Shown here one piece after another: positions 46,009 to 55,212 of a stretch of 64,000 bases of DNA. The stretch is from Rudaea sp047601565. Lineage in GTDB: Bacteria; Pseudomonadota; Gammaproteobacteria; Xanthomonadales; Rhodanobacteraceae. The notes under the pieces were generated by a model. It saw only the letters and a program-made list of their open reading frames with translations, made no database searches and was not told the DNA's origin. Where the stretch lies: positions 1,922,001 through 1,986,000 of the forward strand of contig NZ_JASGIY010000001.1 of assembly GCF_047601565.1 (NCBI RefSeq). Direction: 5' to 3'. Numbering within the stretch: the first letter of the stretch is position 1; every line of letters begins with the position of its first letter. Made by a program: the position numbers and the translations under genes.

Positions 46009-47283
46009 TCACGAAATGTTCGACTTCGGACGAACGACGCGCGGCGCATGTCGCTCGGGTCGGTTCATCGCGGCGATGATGCGCGACGCCGCGCCGACGC
46101 CGTCATACGCGCGCAGGCGCATCCTGAATGTCTCGGCGTTCGCGCGGAAGCGCGGATCGTCGACGACCGCGCGGACCGCCCCGCTGAACGCATCGAAGCG
46201 AATGCGCTTGGCCGAGAGCTTGCGGCCGAGCCCGTGCTTCTCGACCGCGTCGAGATTCCATTCCTGCTCGCCTTGGTTCGGAATGCCGATCAGCGGTACG
46301 CCGTGCTGCAACGCCGAGTAGATCGAACCCCGGCCGCCGTGCGTGATCATCGCCGCACAATTGCGCGAAAGGACGAGACTCGCCGGGACGTAATCGCTGA
46401 CGATGACATTGGCCGGCGCCTTCGCGCCCGAATAGCCGTAAAGACCGCCGGTCGCGGCGACGATCTGGAAATCGTCCGAAGCTTCGAGCATGCGGCCGAG
46501 ATAGTCGATGACGCGCGTGAACTGTTCGCCGTACGAGCCAAGATAGACGAATACCGATTTCTTGGCCGGATCGAGCCGCGAATACCACGCCGGCACCTTG
46601 CTGCTCTGCTCGTGGACGAGCGGACCGACTGCGTGCGCGTGCGGCGGCAGCGGCAGCGAAGGCGCGAACTCGGGCGCGTCCATGAGGATCGTCGCCTCTC
46701 CTTCGAAGAGGTCCTTCATCGATTCGAAGCGCACCGCGCTGCCGCGTGCCTTGAGATACGCGTTGTAAGGGCGCACCCACGATTCGAAGAACCTGTCTTC
46801 GGCCCATGCGCTGAGCGGCTGCAGGATGCGCTGCGGCAGGTGCTTGACGATCGGACTGAGCGGATGCGACTCGGGCATGAATTTCCCGCCCGCGTAGTAG
46901 CGCGTCAGCACGGTGTTGCAGAGCACGGCGCGCGGCGTACCGGTTAGCATTGCGGACAGCTTCAGCGTCGGCCGGTGCAGGTCGACGACAGCATCCGCCT
47001 TGTGCTTCTCGATCAGCGCCGTCTCGGCCGCGACGAACTCGGCGATGCTCTCGCGCGTGTGATAGCCGAGGCTCGACTTGTTGATGTACGCGACCGAGCG
47101 GTCGGGATCGAGCTCGGCGACGTCCTCGACCTCGAAGCCGCATTCCTCGACGTACGCGCGGCATTTGCCGCGCGCGGCGAACACGACCTTGTGGCCGGCC
47201 TCGCGCAACGCGGACGCGATCGCGACCAGCGGCTGCGTGCCGCCGAGGTGGTTCGCGTACGGGAACATCAATGCGGTTTTCAT
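46009..47283 (-). CDS. UDP-glycosyltransferase-like protein (GT1/MGT family)
   Basis: The 424-residue protein has the GT-B fold start of GT1 enzymes (MKTALMFPYANHLGGTQPLV, AIASALREAGHKVVFAARGK). The C-terminal donor-binding signature is present (AAMITHGGRGSIYSALQHGV, PLIGIPNQGEQEWN, with HGG then E). A hydrophobic second half resembles macrolide and rhamnosyl transferases. Acceptor and sugar are not predictable. ATG 47283 begins the fold directly. The earlier in-frame start at 47373 adds an unrelated tail. The gene is not in an obvious biosynthetic cluster. Confidence 0.85.
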   Translation of the reverse strand: MKTALMFPYANHLGGTQPLVAIASALREAGHKVVFAARGKCRAYVEECGFEVEDVAELDPDRSVAYINKSSLGYHTRESIAEFVAAETALIEKHKADAVVDLHRPTLKLSAMLTGTPRAVLCNTVLTRYYAGGKFMPESHPLSPIVKHLPQRILQPLSAWAEDRFFESWVRPYNAYLKARGSAVRFESMKDLFEGEATILMDAPEFAPSLPLPPHAHAVGPLVHEQSSKVPAWYSRLDPAKKSVFVYLGSYGEQFTRVIDYLGRMLEASDDFQIVAATGGLYGYSGAKAPANVIVSDYVPASLVLSRNCAAMITHGGRGSIYSALQHGVPLIGIPNQGEQEWNLDAVEKHGLGRKLSAKRIRFDAFSGAVRAVVDDPRFRANAETFRMRLRAYDGVGAASRIIAAMNRPERHAPRVVRPKSNIS

Positions 47284-47424
47284 CGCGGGGTCGACCCCGC
47301 TGCGCTTGAAGCCGTAGCGCGTGGCGGCCGGCCTCGTTCGGTCCGAACGAGGCGCGGTGCTTGGATCAGGCAACTTGGCGAGTCCGGGAACAGGGCACTA
47401 TCACGATGCGAGTCAGGTCGGCCG

Positions 47425-49083
47425 CTATGCCGCAGGCTTGGCCGAAAGGCGCGCCGCGGCGTTGAGTACGGCCAGGATGGACGCCGTGTCGCGGTCGGCG
47501 TGTCGGCCGGCGCCGAAGCGCGCGCCGGGCGATCCCGCGTTTGCGGCTTCGACGATGACGAGCGCATCGCCGTTCGCGGCCTTGAGCAGCTCGTGGCCGT
47601 CGATGCGCAGCGCCTGCGGCAGCGCCTGCGCGACCGCATCGAGCACGTTGGCGCCTTGCCCTTGCAGCGTATGCGGCCGGCCTGCGGCGATCACGTCGAG
47701 ATCGATCGCGTGGCCCGCGTCGGCCGCATGCAGGTGATGGGATTTGTATACCAATCCACTTTTGTCTTCGGCGCAGGCCAGATAGGTTTGCTCGAACAGT
47801 TCCCACAGTTTCTGGCTCGTGATCTCGGCTTCGCTCGCGTCGGTATACTTTTGCACGATCGCGGAGAACTCGATTTGCATGCGCCGCGGCATGACGACGC
47901 CGTGGTCGCGTTCGAGCAGGTAGGCGATGCCGCCCTTGCCCGACTGGCTGTTCACGCGCACGATGCTCTCGTAGCTGCGGCCGACGTCGGCCGGATCGAT
48001 CGGCAGGTACGGCATCTCCCAGAAATCGCCGTCCTTGCGCGCGGCGAAGCCCTTCTTGATCGCGTCCTGGTGCGAGCCCGAGAACGAGGTGAAGACGAGG
48101 TCGCCGACGTAGGGATGACGCGGGTGGATCGGCAGTTGCGTGCATTCCTCGGCGATGCGCGCGGTGGCGTTGATGTCGGAGAAATCGAGGCCGGGGTGCA
48201 CGCCTTCCGTGTACAGGTTCAGCGCCAGCGTGACGATGTCGACATTGCCGCTGCGCTCGCCGTTGCCGAACAGGCAGCCCTCGACGCGCTGCGCGCCGGC
48301 GAGCATCGCCAGCTCGGCGCAGGCGACGCCGGTGCCGCGATCGTTGTGCGAATGCACCGAGAGCACGACATGTTCGCGCCGCTCCAGATGCCGGTGCATC
48401 CACTCGACCTGGTCGGCAAAGACATTGGGCGTCGCCACTTCGACCGTGGTCGGCAGGTTGTGGATGATCGGCCGGCCGGGACCGGCGTCCCACGCGCGCG
48501 TCGCCGTGTTGCACGCGGCGAGCGAGACCTCGAGCTCGGTCATCGAGAACGTTTCCGGCGAATACTGCAAACGCCAGTCGGTGCCGGGCCGCGCGTCGGT
48601 CAGGCGCTTGATCAGCGTGACCTGCGTGTCGACGAGCTTGAGCATCTCGTCGACGCTCATGTTGAACACCACGCGGCGCCATAGCGGCGCGGTCGCGTTG
48701 TAGACGTGGACGATGACGCGCTTCGCGCCGCGCACGGATTCGATCGTGCGCTCGATCAGTTCGGGCCGCGCCTGGGTGAGCACCATCGGCGTGACGTCGT
48801 CGGGGATCCGATCGTTTTCGATCAGATGGCGGATCACGTCGAAGTCGATCTGCGAGGCGGCCGGAAAGCCGAGTTCGATTTCCTTGAAGCCGACGCGCAC
48901 GAGCTCGTCGAACAGGCGCAGCTTCTTCGCCTTGTTCATCGGGTCGAACAGCGCCTGGTTGCCGTCGCGCAGGTCGGTGGAGAGCCAGATCGGCGGCGCG
49001 GTGATCGTGCGCGAGGGCCACTGGCGGTCGGGCAGGTCGATGGGCGGGAACGGGCGATATTTGCTTTGCGGATTGGGGATCAT
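47425..49083 (-). CDS. leuA: 2-isopropylmalate synthase
   Basis: The 552-residue protein of the type-2 LeuA branch condenses acetyl-CoA and 2-oxoisovalerate, the first committed step of leucine synthesis. The HMGL-like barrel shows STDLRDGNQALFDPM, GFKEIELGFPAASQIDFD, VVLSVHSHNDRGTGVA, GCLFGNGERSGNVDIVTLAL and the metal His pair. The C-terminal LeuA dimer domain lies from about residue 430 and gives leucine feedback control in the family. ATG 49083 matches conserved SKYRPFPPIDLPDRQWPSR. A leucine-rich short frame and a promoter-like sequence lie upstream (49187-49307). Confidence 0.95.
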   Translation of the reverse strand: MIPNPQSKYRPFPPIDLPDRQWPSRTITAPPIWLSTDLRDGNQALFDPMNKAKKLRLFDELVRVGFKEIELGFPAASQIDFDVIRHLIENDRIPDDVTPMVLTQARPELIERTIESVRGAKRVIVHVYNATAPLWRRVVFNMSVDEMLKLVDTQVTLIKRLTDARPGTDWRLQYSPETFSMTELEVSLAACNTATRAWDAGPGRPIIHNLPTTVEVATPNVFADQVEWMHRHLERREHVVLSVHSHNDRGTGVACAELAMLAGAQRVEGCLFGNGERSGNVDIVTLALNLYTEGVHPGLDFSDINATARIAEECTQLPIHPRHPYVGDLVFTSFSGSHQDAIKKGFAARKDGDFWEMPYLPIDPADVGRSYESIVRVNSQSGKGGIAYLLERDHGVVMPRRMQIEFSAIVQKYTDASEAEITSQKLWELFEQTYLACAEDKSGLVYKSHHLHAADAGHAIDLDVIAAGRPHTLQGQGANVLDAVAQALPQALRIDGHELLKAANGDALVIVEAANAGSPGARFGAGRHADRDTASILAVLNAAARLSAKPAA

Positions 49084-49186
49084 GATGCGGCCATTGGTCT
49101 TGCGAAGGGGATTTCGTTGCGAAGCGCGCGTCTCTCCTGCCGACCTTGCTGCGAAGGTCTGGTCGATGGCCGGGATCGGGGAGAGG

Positions 49187-49261
49187 TCAGGTGACGAGCG
49201 CGCGCAGCGGATCCCGGCCGAGAGTAAGGTCGAGTCCAGCAAGAAGCGATGAAGGCGTCAT
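49187..49261 (-). CDS. Possible leucine-rich leader peptide upstream of leuA
   Basis: A 24-codon frame (MTPSSLLAGLDLTLGRDPLR then ALVT and stop) contains seven leucine codons, including three CTT, which is scarce in neighbouring genes. It sits between a promoter-like sequence and leuA. Downstream, GACCTT-CGCAGC-AAGGTC can form a small hairpin. This arrangement is compatible with attenuation of leuA by leucine supply, but no clear terminator with a U-run was found. Confidence 0.35.
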   Translation of the reverse strand: MTPSSLLAGLDLTLGRDPLRALVT

Positions 49262-50397
49262 CGTGCGCATGGCCCGATTTTAGCAGAGAGAGGCCGCCGC
49301 GATGCAAGCGGTTTCTCGTTTGGACGTCTAGACGGCGGAATCTGCGGCGCCGCTGCGCCGGCCGCGGCGCGCAGGCTTTCCTCGCGTGCGGTTTTTTGCA
49401 TGCGCGCGAGCCGGCGCACGCGGGCGTGGAACGCGGGCCAGTCGCGTCCCGCCTGTGCGAACAGCGCGGCGAAGGCCGGCATCCACTCGTCGTACAGGCC
49501 GAACGGCAGCAGGCTGGCGTTGTTGATCGGCGCGGCGACGAGCGCGTCGTAGCGATGGTCGCCGGGCCAGTGCGCGTCGCGCCACTGCGCGTAGCGCCGG
49601 CGGAAATCCGCGATCTCGTTCTGCTTGGCCGCTTCCATCGCCGCGCGATCGAGCGTGCCGGCGTAGAGTTTGCGCAGGCGTTCGCGCAGATCCAGCGCGA
49701 GGCGCGCGAATTCGTCGTCGGCCTGGCGGTTGCGCTCGTCGCGCGCGTCGTCCGCGCGCGCGGCATGCCATTCGCGCAGCCCTTCGTCGTGCACGAAGTT
49801 CGCGAACGATTCGTTGAACGCGGTGTCGTCCTTCACGTAGATCAACTGGTGGGCGAGTTCGTGGAAGATCGTGCCGATCAGCTCGTCGTCGTCCCAGCGC
49901 AGCATGGTCGACAGGATCGGGTCGGCGAACCGGCCCAGCGTCGAATAGGCCGCGACGCCGCCGACGTAGACGTCGTCGCCGCGCGCTTCGAGCCGCGCGG
50001 CTTCGGCCTTCGCCATCACTTCGTCGAACCAGCCGCGGTACGGCACGCAGCCTGCGATCGGAAAGCAATGCAGGATGGGGTCGACCGAATAGCGCGGCGC
50101 GGCGAACACGTTCCAGACGACGTAGGGCCGATGCAGGTCGACGTAGCTCGTGTAGCTGCGGTTGTCGGGCAGGCCGAGACGTGCGGAAGCGAAGCGGCGC
50201 GCCTCCCGCGCGAGACGCAGGCGCGCGGCGAGCCGCGCATCGGTCGCCGGGTCGGCGATCACGGCATCGACCGGTTTGCGCTGGGTCACGAGTTGCGCCT
50301 GGCCGTGCGCGACGTGCGCGTAGTAGCGCAGGGTCGAGCAGGCCGAGGTCAGAATTGCCAGAATCGCCGCCATGACGATGCGAAGTGCGGGTTGCAT
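49258..50397 (-). CDS. Putative periplasmic aminopeptidase lipoprotein (Aminopep/DUF2265-like)
   Basis: The 379-residue protein has a lipoprotein signal (AAILAILTSACSTL). Conserved blocks include YYAHVAHGQAQLVTQRKPVD, FCFPIAGCVPYRGWFDE-like HCFPIAGCVPYRGWFDEVMA and DVYVGGVAAYSTLGRFADPI. The zinc-peptidase helix LIGTIFHELAHQLIYVKDDT (HExxH) is followed by FNESFANFVHDEG supplying a glutamate. This set matches predicted aminopeptidases of the Aminopep family. It should act in the periplasm on peptides. ATG 50397 yields the lipobox signal. It is divergent from puuE with a short overlap-free gap. Confidence 0.88.
   Translation of the reverse strand: MQPALRIVMAAILAILTSACSTLRYYAHVAHGQAQLVTQRKPVDAVIADPATDARLAARLRLAREARRFASARLGLPDNRSYTSYVDLHRPYVVWNVFAAPRYSVDPILHCFPIAGCVPYRGWFDEVMAKAEAARLEARGDDVYVGGVAAYSTLGRFADPILSTMLRWDDDELIGTIFHELAHQLIYVKDDTAFNESFANFVHDEGLREWHAARADDARDERNRQADDEFARLALDLRERLRKLYAGTLDRAAMEAAKQNEIADFRRRYAQWRDAHWPGDHRYDALVAAPINNASLLPFGLYDEWMPAFAALFAQAGRDWPAFHARVRRLARMQKTAREESLRAAAGAAAPQIPPSRRPNEKPLASRRPLSAKIGPCAR
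49277..49307 (-). promoter_or_regulatory. Possible sigma70 promoter of leuA
   Basis: On the minus strand TTGCAT and TAAAAT are separated by 19 bases, close to sigma70 hexamers although the spacer is longer than ideal. Transcription would begin near 49270, a few bases before the putative leader peptide. Confidence 0.35.
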
Positions 50398-50416
50398 TGT
50401 GCGATCATGGAGCCAA

Positions 50417-51379
50417 ATGACATCCGCCGCCAATTCCGACTCCGCCTATCCCCGAGATCTGGTCGGCTACGGCCGCACGACGCCGCATCCGCGCTGGCCC
50501 AACGGCGCGCGCATCGCGCTTCAGTTCGTGCTCAACCACGAGGAAGGCGCGGAGAATTGCGTGCTGCACGGCGATGCGGCGTCGGAGACGTTCCTGTCCG
50601 AGATCGTCGGCGCGCAGGCGTTCCCGGCGCGGCACATGAGCATGGAATCGCTCTACGAATACGGCTCGCGCGCGGGCCTGTGGCGCGTGCTGCGCGCGTT
50701 CGAAAAGCGTAAATTGCCGTTAACGGTCTTTGCGGTCGCGCAGGCCCTGCAGCGCCATCCCGACGCACTTGCCGCGTATCGGGAACTCGGACACGAGATC
50801 GCTTGTCATGGATTGCGCTGGATCAGTTATCAATCAATCGACGAGGCGACCGAGCGGGTCCACATCGCGCAAGCGACGGCCCTGCTCGGCGAACTCGTCG
50901 GCCAGCACCCCTTCGGCTGGTACACCGGGCGTGACAGCCCGAACACGCGCCGCCTCGTCGTCGAGCAGGGCGGTTATCTCTACGACGCCGATTCCTATGC
51001 CGATGATCTGCCGTACTGGACCCAGGTCGACGTCGTGCGCGACGGTGCCCCCGCGCGCGTGCCGCAGCTGGTCGTGCCGTATACGCTCGACAGCAACGAC
51101 ATGCGCTTCGCCGCGGCGCAGGGTTTCAACTCGGGCACGCAGTTCTTCGATTATTTGAAAGACGCCTTCGACGTGCTGTACCGCGAGGGTGATCCCAACG
51201 GCCTCGACGCGCCGAAGATGCTGTCGGTCGGCCTGCATGCGCGCCTTGTCGGCAGGCCCGCGCGCATTGCCGCGCTCGAACGTTTCCTCGACTACGCGCT
51301 GGCCCACGACAAGGTGTGGATTTGCCGCCGCGTCGACATCGCGCGGCACTGGATCGCGACGCATCCGTTCGCGGGCTAG
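50417..51379 (+). CDS. puuE: Allantoinase of the PuuE polysaccharide-deacetylase-like family
   Basis: The 320-residue protein has the conserved PuuE pattern: YPRDLVGYGRTTPHPRWPNG, ARIALQFVLNHEEGAENCVL, MSMESLYEYGSRAGLWRVLR, GHEIACHGLRWISYQSIDEA and FGWYTGRDSPNTRRLV. PuuE enzymes open the allantoin ring without metal in purine breakdown. No other ureide-pathway genes are visible, so the physiological role is open. ATG 50417 has GGAG upstream. The gene ends four bases into the end of the convergent TonB receptor gene. Confidence 0.85.
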   Translation: MTSAANSDSAYPRDLVGYGRTTPHPRWPNGARIALQFVLNHEEGAENCVLHGDAASETFLSEIVGAQAFPARHMSMESLYEYGSRAGLWRVLRAFEKRKLPLTVFAVAQALQRHPDALAAYRELGHEIACHGLRWISYQSIDEATERVHIAQATALLGELVGQHPFGWYTGRDSPNTRRLVVEQGGYLYDADSYADDLPYWTQVDVVRDGAPARVPQLVVPYTLDSNDMRFAAAQGFNSGTQFFDYLKDAFDVLYREGDPNGLDAPKMLSVGLHARLVGRPARIAALERFLDYALAHDKVWICRRVDIARHWIATHPFAG

Positions 51380-53520
51380 GGCTTCCAGGTAAGGTGTACG
51401 CCTGCAAGAACGGAGCATCCGGGTGCGGGCTCGTAGTAGCGCCCGTTGCTTTCGTTGACGATGATCGATCCGGCGTAGTTCCTGTCGAACAGGTTCTGCA
51501 CGCGCAGGAAGGTCGATATCGTCGTCGAGCGGGTCTCGAACACGTAGCCGGTGCCGAGGCCGAGCGTACCGTAGCCCGGGGCGTACTGGGTGTTGAGATC
51601 GTTGACCGGCGTCGCGCTTGCGGCATTGACCTCGACCGTCGCGTTCCAGCCCAGCGCTTCGCCCCAGCGCAATGCGGCGTAGAAGTCCGAGCGCGGCACG
51701 CCCGGAATGCGCGCGCCGGCGGCGACGGGCGTGTTCGGTGTCGTGCAGGTGGATGCGGCCGGGCAGGTGAGGAACGGCGAGAGAAACCTCGCATCGAGCC
51801 AGGTGTAGGCGAGCTGCGCGTGCCAACCCGCCACGAGCGGCAGGTCGAGCTTGAACTCCGCGCCGCGCCGGCGCGCGCGGTCGACGTTCTGGTAGGTCGT
51901 GCGGCCGCCGCTCGAGGTGGCTACGGCGATCTCGTTGCGCGTGTCCGCGTTGAACACGGCGACATCGAATTCGCCGCCGTTGTCGAAACGCCATTTCGAG
52001 CCGATTTCGCCATTGCGGCTGCGCGCGGGCACGAGGCCGAAATTGATGCCGGCGCCGCCGTCGGGACGATAGCCGAGCTCGTTGAACGTCGGCGTCTCGA
52101 AGCCGCGCCCATACGAGGCGTAGAGATGCCACTGATCGTTCGCGCGATAGAGCAGGCCCGCGACCGGCGTCGTCGCCGAATAGTCCGCGCGGCCGCTGTC
52201 GTCGGGATTGCCCGGCACGATGTAGTGGTCGACGGCGGAGAATTTCACTTCGCTGTGGCGTGCGCCGAGGCTGGCGAGCCAACGGTCGGCGAAACTCCAC
52301 GTGGCCTGCGCGTACTGGTCGAAATTGAACACGAGGTTCTGCTCGTCGCGGCGCAGTGCGCCTTTCACGCCGAGCGTGGTGCCCAGGTAATTGTTGTAGC
52401 CCTGGCGATGCTGATTCTGGCGGTCGTAGCTGGTGCCGACGGACACGTCGAATGGCCTGTCGGCGAAGACGCCGCCGTAGCTCCAGCGCGCGTCGCCGCC
52501 GCCGTAGTCGCCGCCGAGCTCGATCACGCCGCCGGGGCTGGTCGCCGCCTTCTGCGTCGCCACCGGAATCGACTGGAACTGCTCGACGTCGCGATGGCCG
52601 ACGTAGCCGAGCACGCGCAGGCTTTGCGTATCGCCGAGCGTCTGTTCGTAGATCGCGCCGCCCTGCTGCTGGTGCACGCTCTTGCGCGTGTCGAACTGCG
52701 CCGCGACCGCGACCGGCTGGCGCGGATCGATTTCGAACTGCGCGCGGGTCAGGCCGAGCGCATCGTCGGCGTTCGGCAGCGCGACCGTGTTCGCGAGCAG
52801 GGTGAGCTTGCGTCCCGCGCCGAGGTCGAGCGCGAACTTGGCGTTGCCGTTGCTGCGTTCGGCGTAGCCGTGGCCACGGTAGCCGTCGGTGTGGAACTGC
52901 GACAGGTCGACGTTGTAGCCGACCATGCCTTCACGCCCGCGCGCGTTCGCGTCGAGATGCAGCGTGCCGTAGCTGCCGCCGGTCGCATCGAAACGCCATT
53001 CGGGGCGGTCGCCGCCATCGGAGGTGAAGACCTGGATCACGCCGCCCGAGGAGTTGCCGTACAGCGCCGAGAACGGCCCGCGCAGCACCTCGATGCGCTC
53101 GGCCGCGCCGAGCGGAAAGTTCGATACCTGGCCCTGGCCGTCGGGCATCGTCGCCGGAATGCCGTCGACGTAGAGGCGCACGCCGCGCACGCCGAACGTC
53201 GAGCGCGCGCCGAAGCCGCGGATCGAGATCTGTTCGTCCTGCGCGTAGTTCTGGCGGTCGCGCGTGAGCAGGCCGGGAACGCCCTGCAGGAATTCGGACG
53301 GATTCACGCCGAGCGAGTCGCTCGCGTCGACCTTGACCGAGTCGATCGCGCCGGGCACGTCGAACGCGGAATGCTCGCTGCGCGTCGCAGTGACGACGAC
53401 ATCGGGCAGGATTTGTTTGCCCGGCTTGTCTGCCGGGTCTGCATCCGCGGCGCATGCAGGCGCCGCGATGCCAAACAGGACGCAGGCGGGAAATGCAATG
53501 GCGAGAAAATTCTTCAACAT
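51376..53520 (-). CDS. TonB-dependent siderophore-type receptor
   Basis: The 714-residue protein has a signal peptide (IAFPACVLFGIAAPACA) and a TonB box region (LPDVVVTATRSEHS). The plug follows (QISIRGFGARSTFGVRGVRL, YVDGIPATMPDGQGQ, RIEVLRGPFSALYGNSSGGV). A 22-strand-type barrel is present with FETPTFNELGYRP and the NLFDRNYAGSI block, ending VLAGVHLTWKP. The closest style is FecA-like iron-chelate receptors. GGAG precedes ATG 53520. There is no FecI/FecR pair nearby. It is convergent with puuE. Confidence 0.92.
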   Translation of the reverse strand: MLKNFLAIAFPACVLFGIAAPACAADADPADKPGKQILPDVVVTATRSEHSAFDVPGAIDSVKVDASDSLGVNPSEFLQGVPGLLTRDRQNYAQDEQISIRGFGARSTFGVRGVRLYVDGIPATMPDGQGQVSNFPLGAAERIEVLRGPFSALYGNSSGGVIQVFTSDGGDRPEWRFDATGGSYGTLHLDANARGREGMVGYNVDLSQFHTDGYRGHGYAERSNGNAKFALDLGAGRKLTLLANTVALPNADDALGLTRAQFEIDPRQPVAVAAQFDTRKSVHQQQGGAIYEQTLGDTQSLRVLGYVGHRDVEQFQSIPVATQKAATSPGGVIELGGDYGGGDARWSYGGVFADRPFDVSVGTSYDRQNQHRQGYNNYLGTTLGVKGALRRDEQNLVFNFDQYAQATWSFADRWLASLGARHSEVKFSAVDHYIVPGNPDDSGRADYSATTPVAGLLYRANDQWHLYASYGRGFETPTFNELGYRPDGGAGINFGLVPARSRNGEIGSKWRFDNGGEFDVAVFNADTRNEIAVATSSGGRTTYQNVDRARRRGAEFKLDLPLVAGWHAQLAYTWLDARFLSPFLTCPAASTCTTPNTPVAAGARIPGVPRSDFYAALRWGEALGWNATVEVNAASATPVNDLNTQYAPGYGTLGLGTGYVFETRSTTISTFLRVQNLFDRNYAGSIIVNESNGRYYEPAPGCSVLAGVHLTWKP

Positions 53521-53924
53521 GAAATCTCCGGGACGATGGTGCGTCTCAAGATGTCGCCGCCCATGATGGTATTGTCGGCATTGCCGTTTGCGTCTAGCGA
53601 TTTTCTTGATTTTTCGACCGGCGCGAGTGCCGCGAACGTCAGTCAACTGGCGACGGTTTGGTATGGAATGGTGTCGAGCGCGAGTGTCGATGGCTGGTTC
53701 ATTGCGGTGTCTCGTCGAGTGTTGTGAATGATGACGATGGTGGTAGCGAAAGCCGCCTTGCAGGCTGCGTCACGCAGTGCCCAAGTCTTGGCATTGCGGC
53801 TGGACACGAATACGCCTGTCGATCAAAATGCGATGCCCAGCGCATGGCGGCTGATGCGCAACGAAGCGCTGCATTGATCCGCTCCGCTCTGCGCGAATCG
53901 TCTCGTGCCATTCCGAGGTAAAAC
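53521..53924. other. Intergenic region; no gene recognised
   Basis: About 400 bases lie upstream of the TonB receptor and of the divergent secreted-protein gene. Frames are short and without ribosome sites. I see no Fur box or other site clear enough to call. Confidence 0.5.
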
Positions 53925-54374
53925 GTGCGAGCTTGCCGAGGGTTGTTGATCGTCGAAGGATTGCTGGCCGTGCTCGGTGTCTTCGCGCAGCCGGCGGTGG
54001 CGGCGCAGGATCCGGTCGAAGTCGGAACGATGCGCGATGCTTGGCGGCTCTGCCATGAGATCAAGGACGCGAGCAAGCGCTTGAACTGCTACGACGCCTT
54101 GCAAGACAAGTTCGAACCGCCTTTCTTCGAGGGCGGACTTACTACGACGACGCCGCGGTTCACGATAAATGGGCCGACACTGCTGCGCTACCAGAGCGAT
54201 AGCGTGATTTTCGTGATGTATCTGAAGGACGCTCACGACAAGGTTCTGCAGAATCTGCATATCGGCGGCGGTGGCGAGGCGACCTATTTGATTCCGAAAG
54301 CCGGCAGATACCAGTTGGAGGTCAATGGCAGCGATAGCTGGCGGGTGTGGATCGACCCACGGCCGGAGCGCTGA
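53925..54374 (+). CDS. Small secreted protein of unknown function
   Basis: The 149-residue protein has a GTG start behind GAGG and a signal peptide (LLIVEGLLAVLGVFAQPAVA). Next comes AWRLCHEIKDASKRLNCYDAL, which is the short Cys-pair motif seen in many small periplasmic proteins (C...LxCYD). A beta-rich tail follows (YLIPKAGRYQLEVNGSDSW). Function is unknown. It is followed after four bases by another secreted protein gene, so the two form a small operon. Confidence 0.7.
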   Translation: MRACRGLLIVEGLLAVLGVFAQPAVAAQDPVEVGTMRDAWRLCHEIKDASKRLNCYDALQDKFEPPFFEGGLTTTTPRFTINGPTLLRYQSDSVIFVMYLKDAHDKVLQNLHIGGGGEATYLIPKAGRYQLEVNGSDSWRVWIDPRPER

Positions 54375-54377
54375 CGC

Positions 54378-54701
54378 ATGGCGACGAAGCTCCACGCCGC
54401 GCTGCGCATCGCCGCCATTGCCGCATGCCTCGCCGCGGGCATGCAGTCGGCCGACGCTGCCGTGCAGGATTATCAGATCATGCGGCTGCTCAGCTATCAC
54501 AGCGATTGCGGGGTCCCTACGCTGGCGCGTTTGCCGAAGGCTGCGCCGTGGCGCTATCACGCAATCTGCTCGAACACCGCGGCCTATCCATCCGGAGTCG
54601 ATGTCGAATGCGCCGACAAGGACGACGAACGCAGTTGTCGCGTGCTGACGCAACCGCAACACTTCAATCTGAATGCGATGGCGCCACAACTGTCTAAATG
54701 A
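54378..54701 (+). CDS. Small secreted protein of unknown function
   Basis: The 107-residue protein has a signal peptide (RIAAIAACLAAGMQSADAA) and four cysteines (HSDCG, AICSN, VECAD, RSCRV) likely paired in the periplasm. No family is recognised. It directly follows the previous secreted-protein gene and is convergent with the DUF779 gene. Confidence 0.6.
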   Translation: MATKLHAALRIAAIAACLAAGMQSADAAVQDYQIMRLLSYHSDCGVPTLARLPKAAPWRYHAICSNTAAYPSGVDVECADKDDERSCRVLTQPQHFNLNAMAPQLSK

Positions 54702-54761
54702 ACTTCGGGGAGAGGCGGGTTTTGCCTGCACGGGAGTCATCGCGTCGATTACCGGTTCGCG

Positions 54762-55139
54762 TCAGAAGCGCCCTGCCGCGATCAGCGCGTCGACTTCGTC
54801 GTCGCTGAATAGGCGCGAGCGCACGAGGAAGCGCACGCCGCGCCCATTTTCGAGCGAGAACATGCCGCCGCGGCCTTCGACTACATCGATGATGAGCTGG
54901 GTGTGCTTCCAGTATTCGAACTGCGGTTTGCTGATGTAGAACGGCACGTCGCCGATTTCGCCGAGGTGCACGTCGCTGTCGCCGACGAGGAACTCGCTGC
55001 GCGGATAACACATCGGTGAGGAACCGTCGCAACAGCCGCCGGACTGGTGGAACAGGATATCGCCATGTTCGCGGCGGATTTCCGCGATCAGGGCGAGCGC
55101 CGCCGGCGTTGCGGTGACTTGCAGGGGGAATGTCGACAT
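54762..55139 (-). CDS. DUF779 protein (aldehyde-dehydrogenase-associated)
   Basis: The 125-residue protein matches DUF779: ALALIAEIRREHGDILFHQS, GGCCDGSSPMCYPRSEF, YISKPQFEYWKHTQLIIDVV and SLENGRGVRFLVRSRLF. It has a conserved vicinal cysteine pair that may bind metal. DUF779 genes typically accompany AcoR-controlled acetaldehyde dehydrogenases, in keeping with the aldehyde dehydrogenase further upstream. It is the last gene of the alcohol-oxidation cluster on the minus strand. Its biochemical role is not established. Confidence 0.85.
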   Translation of the reverse strand: MSTFPLQVTATPAALALIAEIRREHGDILFHQSGGCCDGSSPMCYPRSEFLVGDSDVHLGEIGDVPFYISKPQFEYWKHTQLIIDVVEGRGGMFSLENGRGVRFLVRSRLFSDDEVDALIAAGRF

Positions 55140-55212
55140 TCGAACTTTCTCCGCGCCGCGCCGCGAAACCATGTTCGCGGCGCGGACGCTTGATCCTCGG
55201 GGACCGGTGGTT

